Below are positions 16,882-24,892 of a stretch of DNA of 43,946 nt, one piece after another; position 1 is the stretch's first letter, and every line of letters starts with the position of its first letter. A model generated the notes under the pieces. The model saw only the letters and a program-made list of their open reading frames with translations, made no database searches and was not told the origin of the DNA. This DNA comes from JAGQRJ01 sp041402045. GTDB lineage: Bacteria > Planctomycetota > J058. The stretch spans positions 1 through 43,946 of the forward strand of contig JAWKSZ010000072.1 in assembly GCA_041402045.1 (NCBI GenBank). The letters are read 5' to 3'. A program made the position numbers and the translations under genes.

Positions 16882-17753
16882 GGGTCACTCGCCTCCTTCT
16901 CCAACCGTCGGGCCTCGATCGCCCACGCCACGCGGAGGGCGTCGACGCTCTCCTGCACGTCGTGCACGCGAATGATCGAGGCGCCGGCGAGGGCCGCCGA
17001 GACGGCGCCCCCCACGCTGCCGTGGGTCCGCTGGTCGACCGGGCGGCCTGCGAGCAGGGCCCCGATCATGCGCTTGCGCGAGACGCCCACCACGACCGGG
17101 GCGACCTCGGCCAGGTCGGGCAGGGCCACGAGCAGGTCGAGGTTGTGCTCGAGGGTCTTGCCGAAGCCGATCCCGGGGTCGAGCAGGATCTGGTTCAGGG
17201 GCACGCCGGCGGCGAGGGCCTGGTCGCGGCGCTCGAGCAGGTAGGCGAACACCTCGGCCACCACGTCGCGATAGCGCGGGGCGGCCTGCATGGACTCCGG
17301 AGTGCCCTGAATGTGCCCGACCACGACGGGGACCTCGAGCTCGGCGACGACCCGCAGCATGTCGGGGTCGGCCAGGCCGGACACGTCGTTGATCACCGAG
17401 GCGCCGGCGAGGACGGCGGCGTGGGCGACCTCGGCCCGGCGGGTGTCGATCGAGATCGGGAGCGGATACTTGCGGGCGGCAAGCTCGCGGATCAGGGGGA
17501 GGACGCGGGCCTGCTCGTCTTGGGGGGAGACGGGGGAGGCGCCGGGGCGGGTCGACTCGCCGCCGACGTCGAGGATCCGAGCCCCCTGCTCGCAGACCTG
17601 ACGGGCGCGCTCGAGGGCTGCGTCCTGGTGGTCGAAGCTGCCGCCGTCCGAAAACGAATCCGGGGTGACGTTTAGCACGCCCATGACCCACGGTCGTGCC
17701 AGCTCGAGCACGCCGCGAGGGGTCGGAACGGTCCAGCGGGGCAGTGTTTCCAT
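16866..17753 (-). CDS. folP: Dihydropteroate synthase
   Basis: A 295-residue TIM-barrel enzyme joins 6-hydroxymethyl-dihydropterin pyrophosphate and p-aminobenzoate in folate synthesis. The signature motifs are in order: MGVLNVTPDSFSDGG, DVGGESTRPG, ISIDTRR, INDVSG, LDPGIGFGKT, GVSRKR and IIRVHDV. The length is normal. It is the first gene of a three-gene minus-strand block with cdaA and ybbR. Linkage of folP to diadenylate cyclase is an arrangement I associate with several bacterial phyla. The ATG at 17753 is the only convincing start. No unusual residues were seen. Confidence 0.96.
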   Translation of the reverse strand: METLPRWTVPTPRGVLELARPWVMGVLNVTPDSFSDGGSFDHQDAALERARQVCEQGARILDVGGESTRPGASPVSPQDEQARVLPLIRELAARKYPLPISIDTRRAEVAHAAVLAGASVINDVSGLADPDMLRVVAELEVPVVVGHIQGTPESMQAAPRYRDVVAEVFAYLLERRDQALAAGVPLNQILLDPGIGFGKTLEHNLDLLVALPDLAEVAPVVVGVSRKRMIGALLAGRPVDQRTHGSVGGAVSAALAGASIIRVHDVQESVDALRVAWAIEARRLEKEASDPCGAP

Positions 17754-17873
17754 CCTGAGCGGCGATTCTACCCGCGATCGCCGCGCTGTGTCCCCGTCCC
17801 GAGCCAGGAATCCCCAGCGGCCAGGCGGGCGCGCCTCCCCGCGGCGCGAACCGGGGACGCCGCTCGCTCGGCA

Positions 17874-17907
17874 GGAGGGCAGGGTTTGGGCAACCGTCCT
17901 GCCCTCC
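17874..17907. promoter_or_regulatory. Strong hairpin between folP and the propeller-peptidase gene
   Basis: GGAGGGCAGG (17874-17883) and CCTGCCCTCC (17898-17907) form a perfect 10-bp stem. The loop between them can add a short GGTT/AACC stem. It lies about 40 bases before the ATG at 17948 and is not followed by a T-run. An operator or 5' leader element is more likely than a terminator. Confidence 0.35.
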
Positions 17908-17947
17908 AGGCCTCCCGAGGGATATGGTGTGCCGCTGGAGGAACCCC

Positions 17948-20794
17948 ATGCTGCGCACCCTCGTTTGCGCGCTCGCCCTCGGCGGCGCCGCGCTGGGCTG
18001 GGCCCAGGACGAGCCCTACCTCAAGGACGTCACCCAGCTCACCTTCGACCGCGACTACGTCAAGGCGGGGGAGGCCTACTACAGCCCGGACGGCAAACGG
18101 ATCCTCTACCAGGGGATCCAGGGTGAGCAGCCCTACTTCCAGATCTACGTCATGAACGCGGACGGCTCGGGCCAGCGCATGGTGAGCACGGGCAAGGGCA
18201 AGACCACCTGCGCGTTCTTCGACCCCCGGGACGGGAACCGCTTCGTCTACGCCTCGTCGCACCTCGACCCCCGGACCCACGAGGCGCCCACGCAGAAGCC
18301 CCAGGGGCGGAGCTACGCCTGGGACTACGAGGACTCCATGGACGTGTTCCTCGCGGACTTGCGCGACGGCACGATCCTGAAGCGCCTGACCGACGCCCCG
18401 GTCTACGACGCCGAGTGCGCCTTCAGCCACGACGGGAAGCGGATCTGCTACACCTCGCGCACCGAGGGCGACTCGGACATTTGGCTCATGAACTCCGACG
18501 GGAGCGACAAGCGCGTCCTGGTCCGGGTGGACGGGACCGACGGCGGGCCGTTCTTCATGCCCGGCGACGAGTGGGTCCTCTACCGCGCCTCGCGGGAGGA
18601 CGACAAGCAAATGCAGGTGTTCCTGACCCGGGTCGACGGCAGCGAGACCCGGCAGCTCACGAACACCCCCCGGGTCAACTGGGCGCCCTTCAGTCACCCC
18701 TCGGGCGACGTGGTCGCGCTGTCGTCGAGCCTCGAGGGCCACACCAACTACGACGTGGTCCTGGTCAAGACCGACGGCTCGCGGCGCGAGTACCGGCTGA
18801 CCACCGCGCTGGGCTTCGACGGGCTGCCGGTGTTCAGCCCCGACGGCGAGTGGATCATGTGGACCTCGACCCGCGGCGGGGGCAAGTCGCAGATCTACAA
18901 GGCGCGCTTCCGCATGCCGCCCGACGAGCTGTTCGTGGTACCCAGCGACGACCTGGGCGAGCCCGGGGCCGCGCCCAAGGACGACCCGCCCGCGAACCCC
19001 CACGGCGCGAACCCCCACGGCGGGAACCCCCACGGGAGCGACCCCCACGCGGGCCCGCCGCCGAGCATCGACGGGGTGATCCAGCCCCGGGTGGCGGTGC
19101 CGGGCCTGGAGCGGATCCGCGCCGAGGCCCTGCGCGAGGACATTGCCTGGCTCGCCGACGACGCGCGCGAGGGCCGCGAGGCCGCGACCCGCGGCGGGCG
19201 CGCCGCCGCTGCCTACATTGCCCGGCGCTTCGCCGAGGTCGGCCTCGAGCCCGGCGCGCCCAACGGCACCTACTGGCAGCCGTTCGAGGTCTCGCTGGGC
19301 AGCGCGCGGGCGGCCGAGGGCAACGCCCTCGCCGTCGGCGACCGGCTGCTGCAGCTCGATCAGGACTGGCGCCCGCTGTTCTACTCGAGCTCGGGCAGCG
19401 CGCGGGGTGAGCTCGTGTTCTGCGGCTACGGGATCAGCGCGGAGTCGGACCACCGCTACGACGACCTCGCGGGCCTCGAGCTCCAGGGCAAGCTGGCGGT
19501 GGTGCTCACCGGCGGCCCCCAGTCGGGCAACGGCGGCGCCTTCGGCAGCCAGCACCCCAGCGTCTACGAGGACCTGCGGCTGAAGGTGAGCACCTGCCGC
19601 GACGCCGGCGCGGCGGCGGTCGTGATCGTGCAGCGCGACGAGGACCACTGGATCTCCTTGGACGGCGGTGACCCCGGCTTGCCGGTGGTCCAGCTCAGCC
19701 GTGAGGCGGCGCGCCGGGTCCTGGGCCTCGACCCCCAGGTCGAGCAGAAGAAGCTCGACGGCGGGCCGGCGTCGCGCAGCCTGGGCAAGAGCGCCCACGT
19801 CACGACCCGCCTCGAGCGGCGCAAGGGCACGACCCAGAACGTGGTCGGGCGCCTGCCCGGGCGCGGCGGGAGCGACGAGGTGCTGGTGATCGGCGCCCAC
19901 TACGACCACCTGGGCTTCGGCGGGAGCGGGTCCTTGGCCAGCGAGCGCGCGATCCACAACGGCGCCGACGACAACGCCTCGGGCACCGCGGCCCTGTTCG
20001 CCCTGGCCCAGGCCTTCGCGCAGGCTCCCCCTCAGCACGAGGTGTGGTTCGTGGCCTTCGGCGCCGAGGAGAAGGGCCTCCTGGGCTCTCAGCACCTGGT
20101 CGAGAGCCTGGGCGCGGAGCTCCACCGGGTGCGCGGTGTGATCAACCTGGACATGATCGGCAACCTGCGCGACAAGCCGCTGGTGGTCGGCGGGGCGGGC
20201 ACCAGCCCGGCCTGGCCGCACCTGCTGCAAGCGGCCGCCGACGTGGCCCAGGTCGCGATCCAGCCCCAGGCCGACGGCCAGGGCCCGAGCGACCACGCGA
20301 GCTTCTACCGCAAGGGCGTGCCCGTGCTGTTCCTGTTCACCGGGAACCACGAGCGCTACCACAAGCCCACCGACGACACCGAGACCGTGGACCTGATCGG
20401 CGTCGAGCGCGCCGCGCGGGTGGCCTACGTGCTCGCGCGTGGGATCGACGGCTCGCCCGAGCGGCCGGCCTTCACCCGGGTCGAGCAGAGCGAGGCCCGC
20501 CCTCGGCGCGAGGTCGCCACCGGGCAGCGCAGCGCCTACTTCGGCTCGATCCCCGAGTATGCGGCGGAGGACGTCGAGGGCGTGCTCCTCAGCGGCGCCA
20601 AGGCCGGGACCCCCGCCGAGGCCGCCGGGATCCAGGCCGGCGACGTGGTCGTCGAGTTCGCCGGCAAGACCGTGAAGAACATTTACGACTACGTGAACGC
20701 GCTGCGCATGTGCAAGCCGGACCAGACGATCAAGGTCGTCGTCCAGCGCGGCGACCAGCGCGTCGAGCTCCAGGCGACCCTCGGCGGCAAGTAG
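17948..20794 (+). CDS. Secreted TolB-like propeller / M28 metallopeptidase / PDZ protein
   Basis: A 949-residue exported protein starts at an ATG after CTGGAGGAACCCC. It has a signal peptide (LVCALALGGAALGWA-Q). Residues about 25-330 are WD40/PD40 propeller blades of the TolB type (YYSPDGKRILYQ, FSPDGEWIMWTSTRGG). A His/Gly/Pro linker with NPHG repeats follows near 345-368. The M28 aminopeptidase-like domain, with a PA-type insertion, carries the expected zinc ligands: GAHYDH, NGADDNASGT, FGAEEKG, NLDMIGN and YHKPTDD. The C-terminal 80 residues are a PDZ domain (AGIQAGDVVVEFAGK). It probably processes peptides in the periplasm or outside the cell. A paralogue lacking the propeller lies at 32305-34065. 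Confidence 0.93.
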   Translation: MLRTLVCALALGGAALGWAQDEPYLKDVTQLTFDRDYVKAGEAYYSPDGKRILYQGIQGEQPYFQIYVMNADGSGQRMVSTGKGKTTCAFFDPRDGNRFVYASSHLDPRTHEAPTQKPQGRSYAWDYEDSMDVFLADLRDGTILKRLTDAPVYDAECAFSHDGKRICYTSRTEGDSDIWLMNSDGSDKRVLVRVDGTDGGPFFMPGDEWVLYRASREDDKQMQVFLTRVDGSETRQLTNTPRVNWAPFSHPSGDVVALSSSLEGHTNYDVVLVKTDGSRREYRLTTALGFDGLPVFSPDGEWIMWTSTRGGGKSQIYKARFRMPPDELFVVPSDDLGEPGAAPKDDPPANPHGANPHGGNPHGSDPHAGPPPSIDGVIQPRVAVPGLERIRAEALREDIAWLADDAREGREAATRGGRAAAAYIARRFAEVGLEPGAPNGTYWQPFEVSLGSARAAEGNALAVGDRLLQLDQDWRPLFYSSSGSARGELVFCGYGISAESDHRYDDLAGLELQGKLAVVLTGGPQSGNGGAFGSQHPSVYEDLRLKVSTCRDAGAAAVVIVQRDEDHWISLDGGDPGLPVVQLSREAARRVLGLDPQVEQKKLDGGPASRSLGKSAHVTTRLERRKGTTQNVVGRLPGRGGSDEVLVIGAHYDHLGFGGSGSLASERAIHNGADDNASGTAALFALAQAFAQAPPQHEVWFVAFGAEEKGLLGSQHLVESLGAELHRVRGVINLDMIGNLRDKPLVVGGAGTSPAWPHLLQAAADVAQVAIQPQADGQGPSDHASFYRKGVPVLFLFTGNHERYHKPTDDTETVDLIGVERAARVAYVLARGIDGSPERPAFTRVEQSEARPRREVATGQRSAYFGSIPEYAAEDVEGVLLSGAKAGTPAEAAGIQAGDVVVEFAGKTVKNIYDYVNALRMCKPDQTIKVVVQRGDQRVELQATLGGK

Positions 20795-20967
20795 CCGCGC
20801 TCAGGCGTCGTCAGCGGGGGGCGTCGACCGTGTCCACGAAGCGCTCCACCCGGTGAGGATCGACCTCGAACGGCGCGAGGAGGGTCCGCGCCCAGGCGGG
20901 CCTCGCGTCGCCGCGCTTGCCACCTCCACGGCGATAGCCCATGATCCCGCCCCAGGGAGAGACGACC

Positions 20968-22077
20968 ATGAAAATGCGCGCGGCGGTGTTAGAGGAGTTC
21001 GGGAAGCCCCTGGTGGTGCAGGAGCTGGAGATCGCGCCGCCGAAGGCGGGCGAGGTGCTGGTCAAGGTCAAGGCCTGCGGCGTGTGCCACACCGACCTCT
21101 ACACCGCGAGCGGCGCCGACCCCAGCGGCTACGCGCCGTGCGTGCTCGGGCACGAGGGCGCGGGGGTGGTCGAGGAGGTCGGCGAGGGCGTGACCTCGCT
21201 GAAGGTCGGCGATCACGTCGTGACCCTGTTCTCGCCGGAGTGCGGCGAGTGCCTGCACTGCACGAGCGGCAAGACCAACATTTGCCTCAAGATCCGCGCG
21301 CAGCAGGGGCAGGGCTACCTCCCCGACGGCACCCCGCGCATTTCGCGCGGCGGCGAGCCGATCCGGCACTTCATGGGCACCTCGACCTTCGCCGAGTACA
21401 CCGTCATGCCCGAGGTGGCCCTGGCCAAGGTCGACCGCAGCGCGTCCTTCGACGCGATCTGCCTCCTGGCCTGCGGCGCGACCACCGGGATCGCGGCCGC
21501 GCTCTACAAGGCCAAGGTCGAGCAGGGCTCGAGCGTCGCCGTGTTCGGCGCGGGCATGGTCGGGCTGGGGGCCGTGGTCGGCGCCAAGCTCCGCGGCGCG
21601 GAGAAGATCATGGTCGTCGAGGCCTCCCAGGAGCGGCTCGAGCTGGCCAAGCGCTTCGGCGCGACCCACGGGATCCTGGTCAAGGACGGCGACCCGGTCG
21701 AGCAGGTCAACGCGCTGACCGACGGCTTCGGCGCGGACTACACCTTCGAGGCCACCGGGCTCGTGGACGTCATGGGCCAGGCGGTCGAGGCCGCGCGCAT
21801 GGGCTGGGGCCTGTGCACGATCCTCGGTGTGGCGGGCCGTGGCGAGCAGCTCAAGATCACGCCGCGCTTCCTGATCACCGGGCGCACGGTGCAGGGCGGG
21901 AGCTTCGGCGGCGCCCGCGGGCGGACCCACGTCCCGCAGCTCGTCGACATGTACGTGAAGGGCGAGCTCGACCTCGACGGCTTCATTTCCCACCGCCTGA
22001 CCCTGGACCAGGTGAACCACGGGTTCGAGCTCATGGAGGCCCAGGACGGGATCCGCTCGGTGATTCAATTCCAGTGA
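20968..22077 (+). CDS. Zinc-dependent alcohol dehydrogenase, class III (FrmA/AdhC-like)
   Basis: A 369-residue medium-chain dehydrogenase. Catalytic zinc ligands are present in CGVCHTD (Cys37) and GHEGAG (His62). The structural zinc lobe has its four cysteines (C92, C95, C98, C106). The Rossmann motif is FGAGMVGLGAV. The insertion with GTSTFAEYTV and the ending FELM, IRSVIQF are typical of class III enzymes that oxidise S-hydroxymethylglutathione or related alcohols. I chose the ATG at 20968 (MKMRAAV) after GGGAGAGACGACC. The next gene, an alpha/beta hydrolase, begins 10 bases downstream. That recalls formaldehyde-detoxification pairs, although the hydrolase is not of the usual FrmB family. 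Substrate unproven. Confidence 0.92.
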   Translation: MKMRAAVLEEFGKPLVVQELEIAPPKAGEVLVKVKACGVCHTDLYTASGADPSGYAPCVLGHEGAGVVEEVGEGVTSLKVGDHVVTLFSPECGECLHCTSGKTNICLKIRAQQGQGYLPDGTPRISRGGEPIRHFMGTSTFAEYTVMPEVALAKVDRSASFDAICLLACGATTGIAAALYKAKVEQGSSVAVFGAGMVGLGAVVGAKLRGAEKIMVVEASQERLELAKRFGATHGILVKDGDPVEQVNALTDGFGADYTFEATGLVDVMGQAVEAARMGWGLCTILGVAGRGEQLKITPRFLITGRTVQGGSFGGARGRTHVPQLVDMYVKGELDLDGFISHRLTLDQVNHGFELMEAQDGIRSVIQFQ

Positions 22078-22087
22078 GGGAGGCCTC

Positions 22088-22822
22088 GTGAGCGATCAAC
22101 CCTTCGGCACCCTGAAGAACGTGCGCGGGGAGCGTCTGGACTACGCCTGCGAGGGCGGGGCGGCGCCCGGGGACGGGCTCCTGGTGGTGATCGCCCACGG
22201 GGTGACCGCCAACAAGGACCGCGACTGGGCGCGGACCCTCGCCGCCGAGCTGGCGGGGGCGGGCTTCGCGAGCCTGCGCTTCTCGTTCTCCGGCAACGGG
22301 GAGAGCGAGGGCGACTTCCGCGAGTCCACGATCTCGAAGGAGGTCCAGGACCTGGGCGCGGTGCTCGACGCCGTGGGGCGGCGGCCGCTGGGCGTGATCG
22401 GCCACAGCATGGGCGGCGCGGTCGGCGTGCTGCGCGCGGCCGACGACCCCCGGGTGAGCTTGCTCGTGTCGTTGGCGGGCATGGTCCACACCTGGGACTT
22501 CTACCGGCGCAAGTTCGGGGAGCTGACCCCGGGTCAGGACGTCATGTGGGACAAGCCCGAGTGCCCGCTCTCTCAGGCGTTCAAGGACGACCTGGAGCGG
22601 ATCGACTCGGTGCTCCCGCGCGCGAAGGACGTGGGCGTGCCCTGGTTCCTCGTGCACGGGACCGAGGACACCGTGGTGCCCTGCGCCGAGTCGCGGGAGG
22701 CCGCGGCGGCGGGTCCGCACACGCAACTGCTGGAGGTCCCGGGCGCCGACCACCTGTTCTCGGGGGACAACGAGCGGGTCATGGCCCAGGCGGTCGTGCG
22801 CTGGTTCCAGTCTCAGGCCTGA
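22088..22822 (+). CDS. Alpha/beta hydrolase (serine aminopeptidase S33 / esterase-like)
   Basis: A 244-residue cytoplasmic hydrolase starts at a GTG after GGGAGGCCTC. It has an oxyanion-loop segment (VIAHGVTANKDR), the nucleophile elbow GHSMGG, and likely acid and histidine residues in GTEDTVVP and GADHLFSG. It sits 10 bases behind the class III alcohol dehydrogenase and is surely co-transcribed with it. This suggests hydrolysis of a thioester or ester made by the dehydrogenase, but the protein belongs to the general lysophospholipase/S33-like group rather than the S-formylglutathione hydrolase family. Function beyond esterase or peptidase is a guess. Confidence 0.88.
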   Translation: MSDQPFGTLKNVRGERLDYACEGGAAPGDGLLVVIAHGVTANKDRDWARTLAAELAGAGFASLRFSFSGNGESEGDFRESTISKEVQDLGAVLDAVGRRPLGVIGHSMGGAVGVLRAADDPRVSLLVSLAGMVHTWDFYRRKFGELTPGQDVMWDKPECPLSQAFKDDLERIDSVLPRAKDVGVPWFLVHGTEDTVVPCAESREAAAAGPHTQLLEVPGADHLFSGDNERVMAQAVVRWFQSQA

Positions 22823-22847
22823 CGCGCCGTCGCTGCGCTCCGGAAGG

Positions 22848-22886
22848 ACGACGACCCGCGCAGGGCTGCGCGGGTCGCGTCGTTTC
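22848..22886. terminator. Bidirectional terminator between convergent genes
   Basis: GACCCGCGCA-GGGC-TGCGCGGGTC forms a 10-bp GC stem, extended by ACGAC and GTCGT on the two sides. A short T-run follows (CGTTTC). It lies between the hydrolase (plus strand) and the PLDc_N gene (minus strand). Confidence 0.7.
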
Positions 22887-22907
22887 ATGCGGTGGGCGTG
22901 GGCGGCG

Positions 22908-23123
22908 CTATTTCCTGCCGATCAGGAAGTAGAGGATCAGGCCGATCACGGGCAGCAGCAGCACGATCAGGGCCCAGAGGACCTTGTGCAGCAGCGAGCC
23001 CCCGCCGGTGATGATGCTCACCAGCGCGATCACGAACAGGATCAGGTGGATCAGGCCCAGGATCCCGCCGAAGCCGCCGTCGACGTTGACGACGTCGGCG
23101 AGGTAGAGGCTGAGGTGGTTCAT
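22908..23123 (-). CDS. Small PLDc_N-domain membrane protein
   Basis: A 71-residue protein has two hydrophobic helices (LGLIHLILFVIALVSII and HKVLWALIVLLLPVIGLILY) and ends FLIGRK. The pattern of a first helix, then KVLWALIVLLLPVIGxILYFLIGRK, is the signature of the PLDc_N domain found at the N-terminus of cardiolipin synthases and as stand-alone stress or envelope proteins. It begins the minus-strand group of small membrane proteins that runs to 24.7 kb. Confidence 0.88.
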   Translation of the reverse strand: MNHLSLYLADVVNVDGGFGGILGLIHLILFVIALVSIITGGGSLLHKVLWALIVLLLPVIGLILYFLIGRK

Positions 23124-23139
23124 GGGGTGTCTCCTTGAA

Positions 23140-23215
23140 AGGGCGCGCGCTCACGGCGTGAGGCCGTGAGCGCGGCTGAGGTGGGGACCCGCGCCGGGGA
23201 GCGGCGCGGGTGAGG
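23140..23215 (-). terminator. Two strong hairpins downstream of the small lipoprotein gene
   Basis: CGCGCTCACGGC/GCCGTGAGCGCG (12-bp stem, 5-base loop) and ACCCGCGCC/GGCGCGGGT (9-bp stem) lie one after the other in the 96-base gap between the lipoprotein and the PLDc_N gene. No long T-run is present. They could terminate or attenuate transcription from the lipoprotein gene. Confidence 0.5.
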
Positions 23216-23219
23216 GGGC

Positions 23220-23405
23220 TTAGTCGACCGAGTCCTCGACGTCGTCGGCGGCGTCGTCGATCGCGTCGCCGGCGTCGTCGGCGGCGTCGTCGATCTCCTC
23301 GCCGAAGTCCTCCATGGCGCCGTCCTGGCAGCCGACCAGGGTCAGGCCACCGAAGGCGAGGGGCAGGGCGAGGGCGAACATGCGGATCTTGCTCAGGCGA
23401 ATCAT
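23220..23405 (-). CDS. Small acidic lipoprotein
   Basis: A 61-residue protein has a signal peptide and lipobox (FALALPLAFGG, then TLVGC). The mature part is made almost wholly of Asp, Ala and Glu in a repeating pattern (EIDDAADDAGDAIDDAADD). It resembles entericidin-like or other small planctomycetal lipoproteins with acidic helices, but no named family is certain. I chose the ATG at 23405; another ATG four codons upstream is possible. It lies with other small envelope proteins on the minus strand. Confidence 0.72.
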   Translation of the reverse strand: MIRLSKIRMFALALPLAFGGLTLVGCQDGAMEDFGEEIDDAADDAGDAIDDAADDVEDSVD

Positions 23406-23566
23406 GGGTCTATCCATTCGTTGGTGGGGTTGGGCGCGCGCCAGGTGACGCGCGCGGTGCGGTCGAGTGTTGGGGGGTGTAGGAGCACGCGGCCTGCCGA
23501 GGGCTAAGTCGTTCTCGTCCGTCGGGGCCGAGACGGGGCTGTCTCGCGCGGCGCCACGTGGTTCGT

Positions 23567-23874
23567 TCAGTCGTCGTCGGCTTCGGCGACGAGCTTGCGC
23601 GCGGCCGCGGCGATGGCCAGACGCGTCCCCAGGGCGAAGAGGCCACGAGTGATCTTGGGGCCCAGCCCGCCGGCGAGCACGAAGCCGTCGCGGCGGCGAC
23701 GCCGAGGGTCAGGTAGGGCCGCTTCTCGAGCTGGGCGCGAACCTCGTCACGCGAGGCGTCGACGGTGTCGGCGACCGAGTCCTTGAGGGCCCGGGCGTCG
23801 TCGGCGACGCTCTTCGCGTGCTCCTGGATCGAGCCCGCGCCGTTGCGGCTGGAGGTCGTGGTCGCGGCGCTCAC
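23567..23874 (-). pseudogene. YqjD/ElaB-like (DUF883-type) membrane protein with a frameshift
   Basis: The ATG at 23874 opens an amphipathic helix region (IQEHAKSVADDARALKDSVA, then SRDEVRAQLEKRPYLTLGVA) as in YqjD-type proteins. At about 23690 the frame changes. The sense then continues as GFVLAGGLGPKITRGLFALG, TRLAIAAAARKLVAEADDD and a stop at 23567-23569. Reading on in the original frame gives Arg/Ser/Pro-rich nonsense to 23410. A single-base difference in the GCCGCCGCGACGGC stretch would restore the gene. The start overlaps the stop of the next gene upstream by four bases, so it belongs to the same operon. Confidence 0.7.
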
Positions 23875-24131
23875 CGGCGGGTGATCCAGCGGCCGATCAG
23901 GAAGCCCGCGCCGAGCGCGATCCCCAGGGCCGTGAGCGGGTGGTCTTCGACGAAGGCGCGGGTCGTGGTGTCCACGGTCTCGAGGCCGCTGCCGACCGCG
24001 TCGCGGGCGGTCTTGAGTCCGCTGACGGCCGCGTCGCGGGCGACGGCGACCTTGTCCAGCGCCTCGTCGGCGAAGTCGGCCACGGCGGCCTTCGCGCCCT
24101 GGGTCTGAGTCTTGAGTGCTTGAGTCGTCAT
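23871..24131 (-). CDS. YqjD/ElaB-like (DUF883-type) inner-membrane-anchored protein
   Basis: An 86-residue protein has a long amphipathic Ala-rich helix (GAKAAVADFADEALDKVAVA) and a C-terminal hydrophobic anchor (HPLTALGIALGAGFLIGRWI) ending TRR. This is the layout of YqjD/ElaB proteins, which in E. coli are stationary-phase membrane proteins that associate with ribosomes. It overlaps the following frameshifted paralogue by four bases. Ribosome binding here is untested. Confidence 0.83.
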   Translation of the reverse strand: MTTQALKTQTQGAKAAVADFADEALDKVAVARDAAVSGLKTARDAVGSGLETVDTTTRAFVEDHPLTALGIALGAGFLIGRWITRR

Positions 24132-24160
24132 GGGATCTCCTTGGACGGGGGTGAACGGGT

Positions 24161-24403
24161 CTAGCGGCGCAGACCGAGCCAGAGCCCCACGCCGAAGCTC
24201 ACGGCGAGGGCGGCCCAGCGGTGCGAGGCGAGGGGGCGTGCGGGGTCGAGGCTGGCGCGGGTCGCGGCCTTGAGCTCGTCCCAGGCTCGCTCCAGCTCGC
24301 GCTTGTCGGTCTCGACCACCCGCTCCAGGCGGCTCGTGGTCGAGGTGTCGGGCTCCAGGCGCGCGTGCAGCGGGCGCGAAGAGGGGAGGAAGCGGTCGTT
24401 CAC
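24161..24403 (-). CDS. Small membrane-anchored protein of the YqjD-type cluster
   Basis: An 80-residue protein starts at a GTG at 24403 that overlaps the upstream stop in a GTGA coupling. A charged coiled-coil segment (TSRLERVVETDKRELERAWD) is followed by a hydrophobic tail (WAALAVSFGVGLWLGLRR). The tail anchor ending in Arg-Arg is like its DUF883-type neighbour, but sequence similarity is low and I do not assign a family. It lies between the holin-like and DUF883-like genes. Confidence 0.7.
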   Translation of the reverse strand: MNDRFLPSSRPLHARLEPDTSTTSRLERVVETDKRELERAWDELKAATRASLDPARPLASHRWAALAVSFGVGLWLGLRR

Positions 24404-24708
24404 GCGCGCGCCCTCCAGGCCGCGCAGCCGGCGAGCAGCGCGTGGACGGCGCCGGCCGCGGCCAGGGCGCCGGCGAGCCCGAGGCTCGGGCGCAGCGCGG
24501 TCACCGCCGCGGCCACGAGCAGCAGCCAGGCCAGGGCGCCCGCCGCGACGGCGGCGGTGGTCCACAGCGCGGGCTCGAGCTGCTCGGCGCCCGCGCGCTT
24601 GGCGTGGTGCCAGGCGAGCTGCAGGCGGTGCTCGGCCAACTGGAGCGCGCTGTGGGCGAGGTGCCCTGCAGCGTCGCTCACGGCCGGCGGTTCCACAGTG
24701 GTCTGCAT
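24400..24708 (-). CDS. YqjE / phage-holin-3_6-like membrane protein
   Basis: A 102-residue protein has an amphipathic N-terminus (HSALQLAEHRLQLAWHHAKR) and two hydrophobic helices (TAAVAAGALAWLLLVAAAV and GLAGALAAAGAVHALLAGC). This is the layout of the Phage_holin_3_6 family, which includes YqjE and is commonly found beside YqjD genes. It heads the minus-strand run of small membrane genes, with four-base coupling to the next one. A holin function is unlikely; the family name reflects topology only. Confidence 0.8.
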   Translation of the reverse strand: MQTTVEPPAVSDAAGHLAHSALQLAEHRLQLAWHHAKRAGAEQLEPALWTTAAVAAGALAWLLLVAAAVTALRPSLGLAGALAAAGAVHALLAGCAAWRARA

Positions 24709-24892
24709 TCACGTCTCCTGACCCGGCATGTGCGAGCCGCGTGCCAGGCAGGAGGACGGAGGTTGCGATGGTTATGGGCGGGGCACGGGACACCCGTGAC
24801 GCACCGCGTGCCGTCTCGGTCAGCCCGTACACGCGCGCAGCCCGCCCCAAGCAGGGACGGGCCGCGTGCAGGTGCGTCGTCGCTCTAGACGG

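Noticed and set aside
17768..20362. Minus-strand open frame of over 860 codons opposite the propeller-M28 gene
   Set aside because: Its composition (Val/Gly/Arg/Ala) is the typical antisense shadow of a GC-rich gene, whereas the plus strand has all M28 motifs.
20811..20942. Possible minus-strand gene end (ARPAWARTLLAPFEVDPHRV)
   Set aside because: It looks protein-like for about 30 codons, but there is no upstream support and it overlaps the leader of the alcohol dehydrogenase; too short to call.
22088..22822. S-formylglutathione hydrolase (frmB)
   Set aside because: Context next to a class III dehydrogenase is suggestive, but the motifs are of the general S33-like hydrolase group and the size is smaller than usual.
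24400..24708. Prophage holin
   Set aside because: The Phage_holin_3_6 name reflects topology; the neighbours are YqjD-type proteins, with no phage genes nearby.
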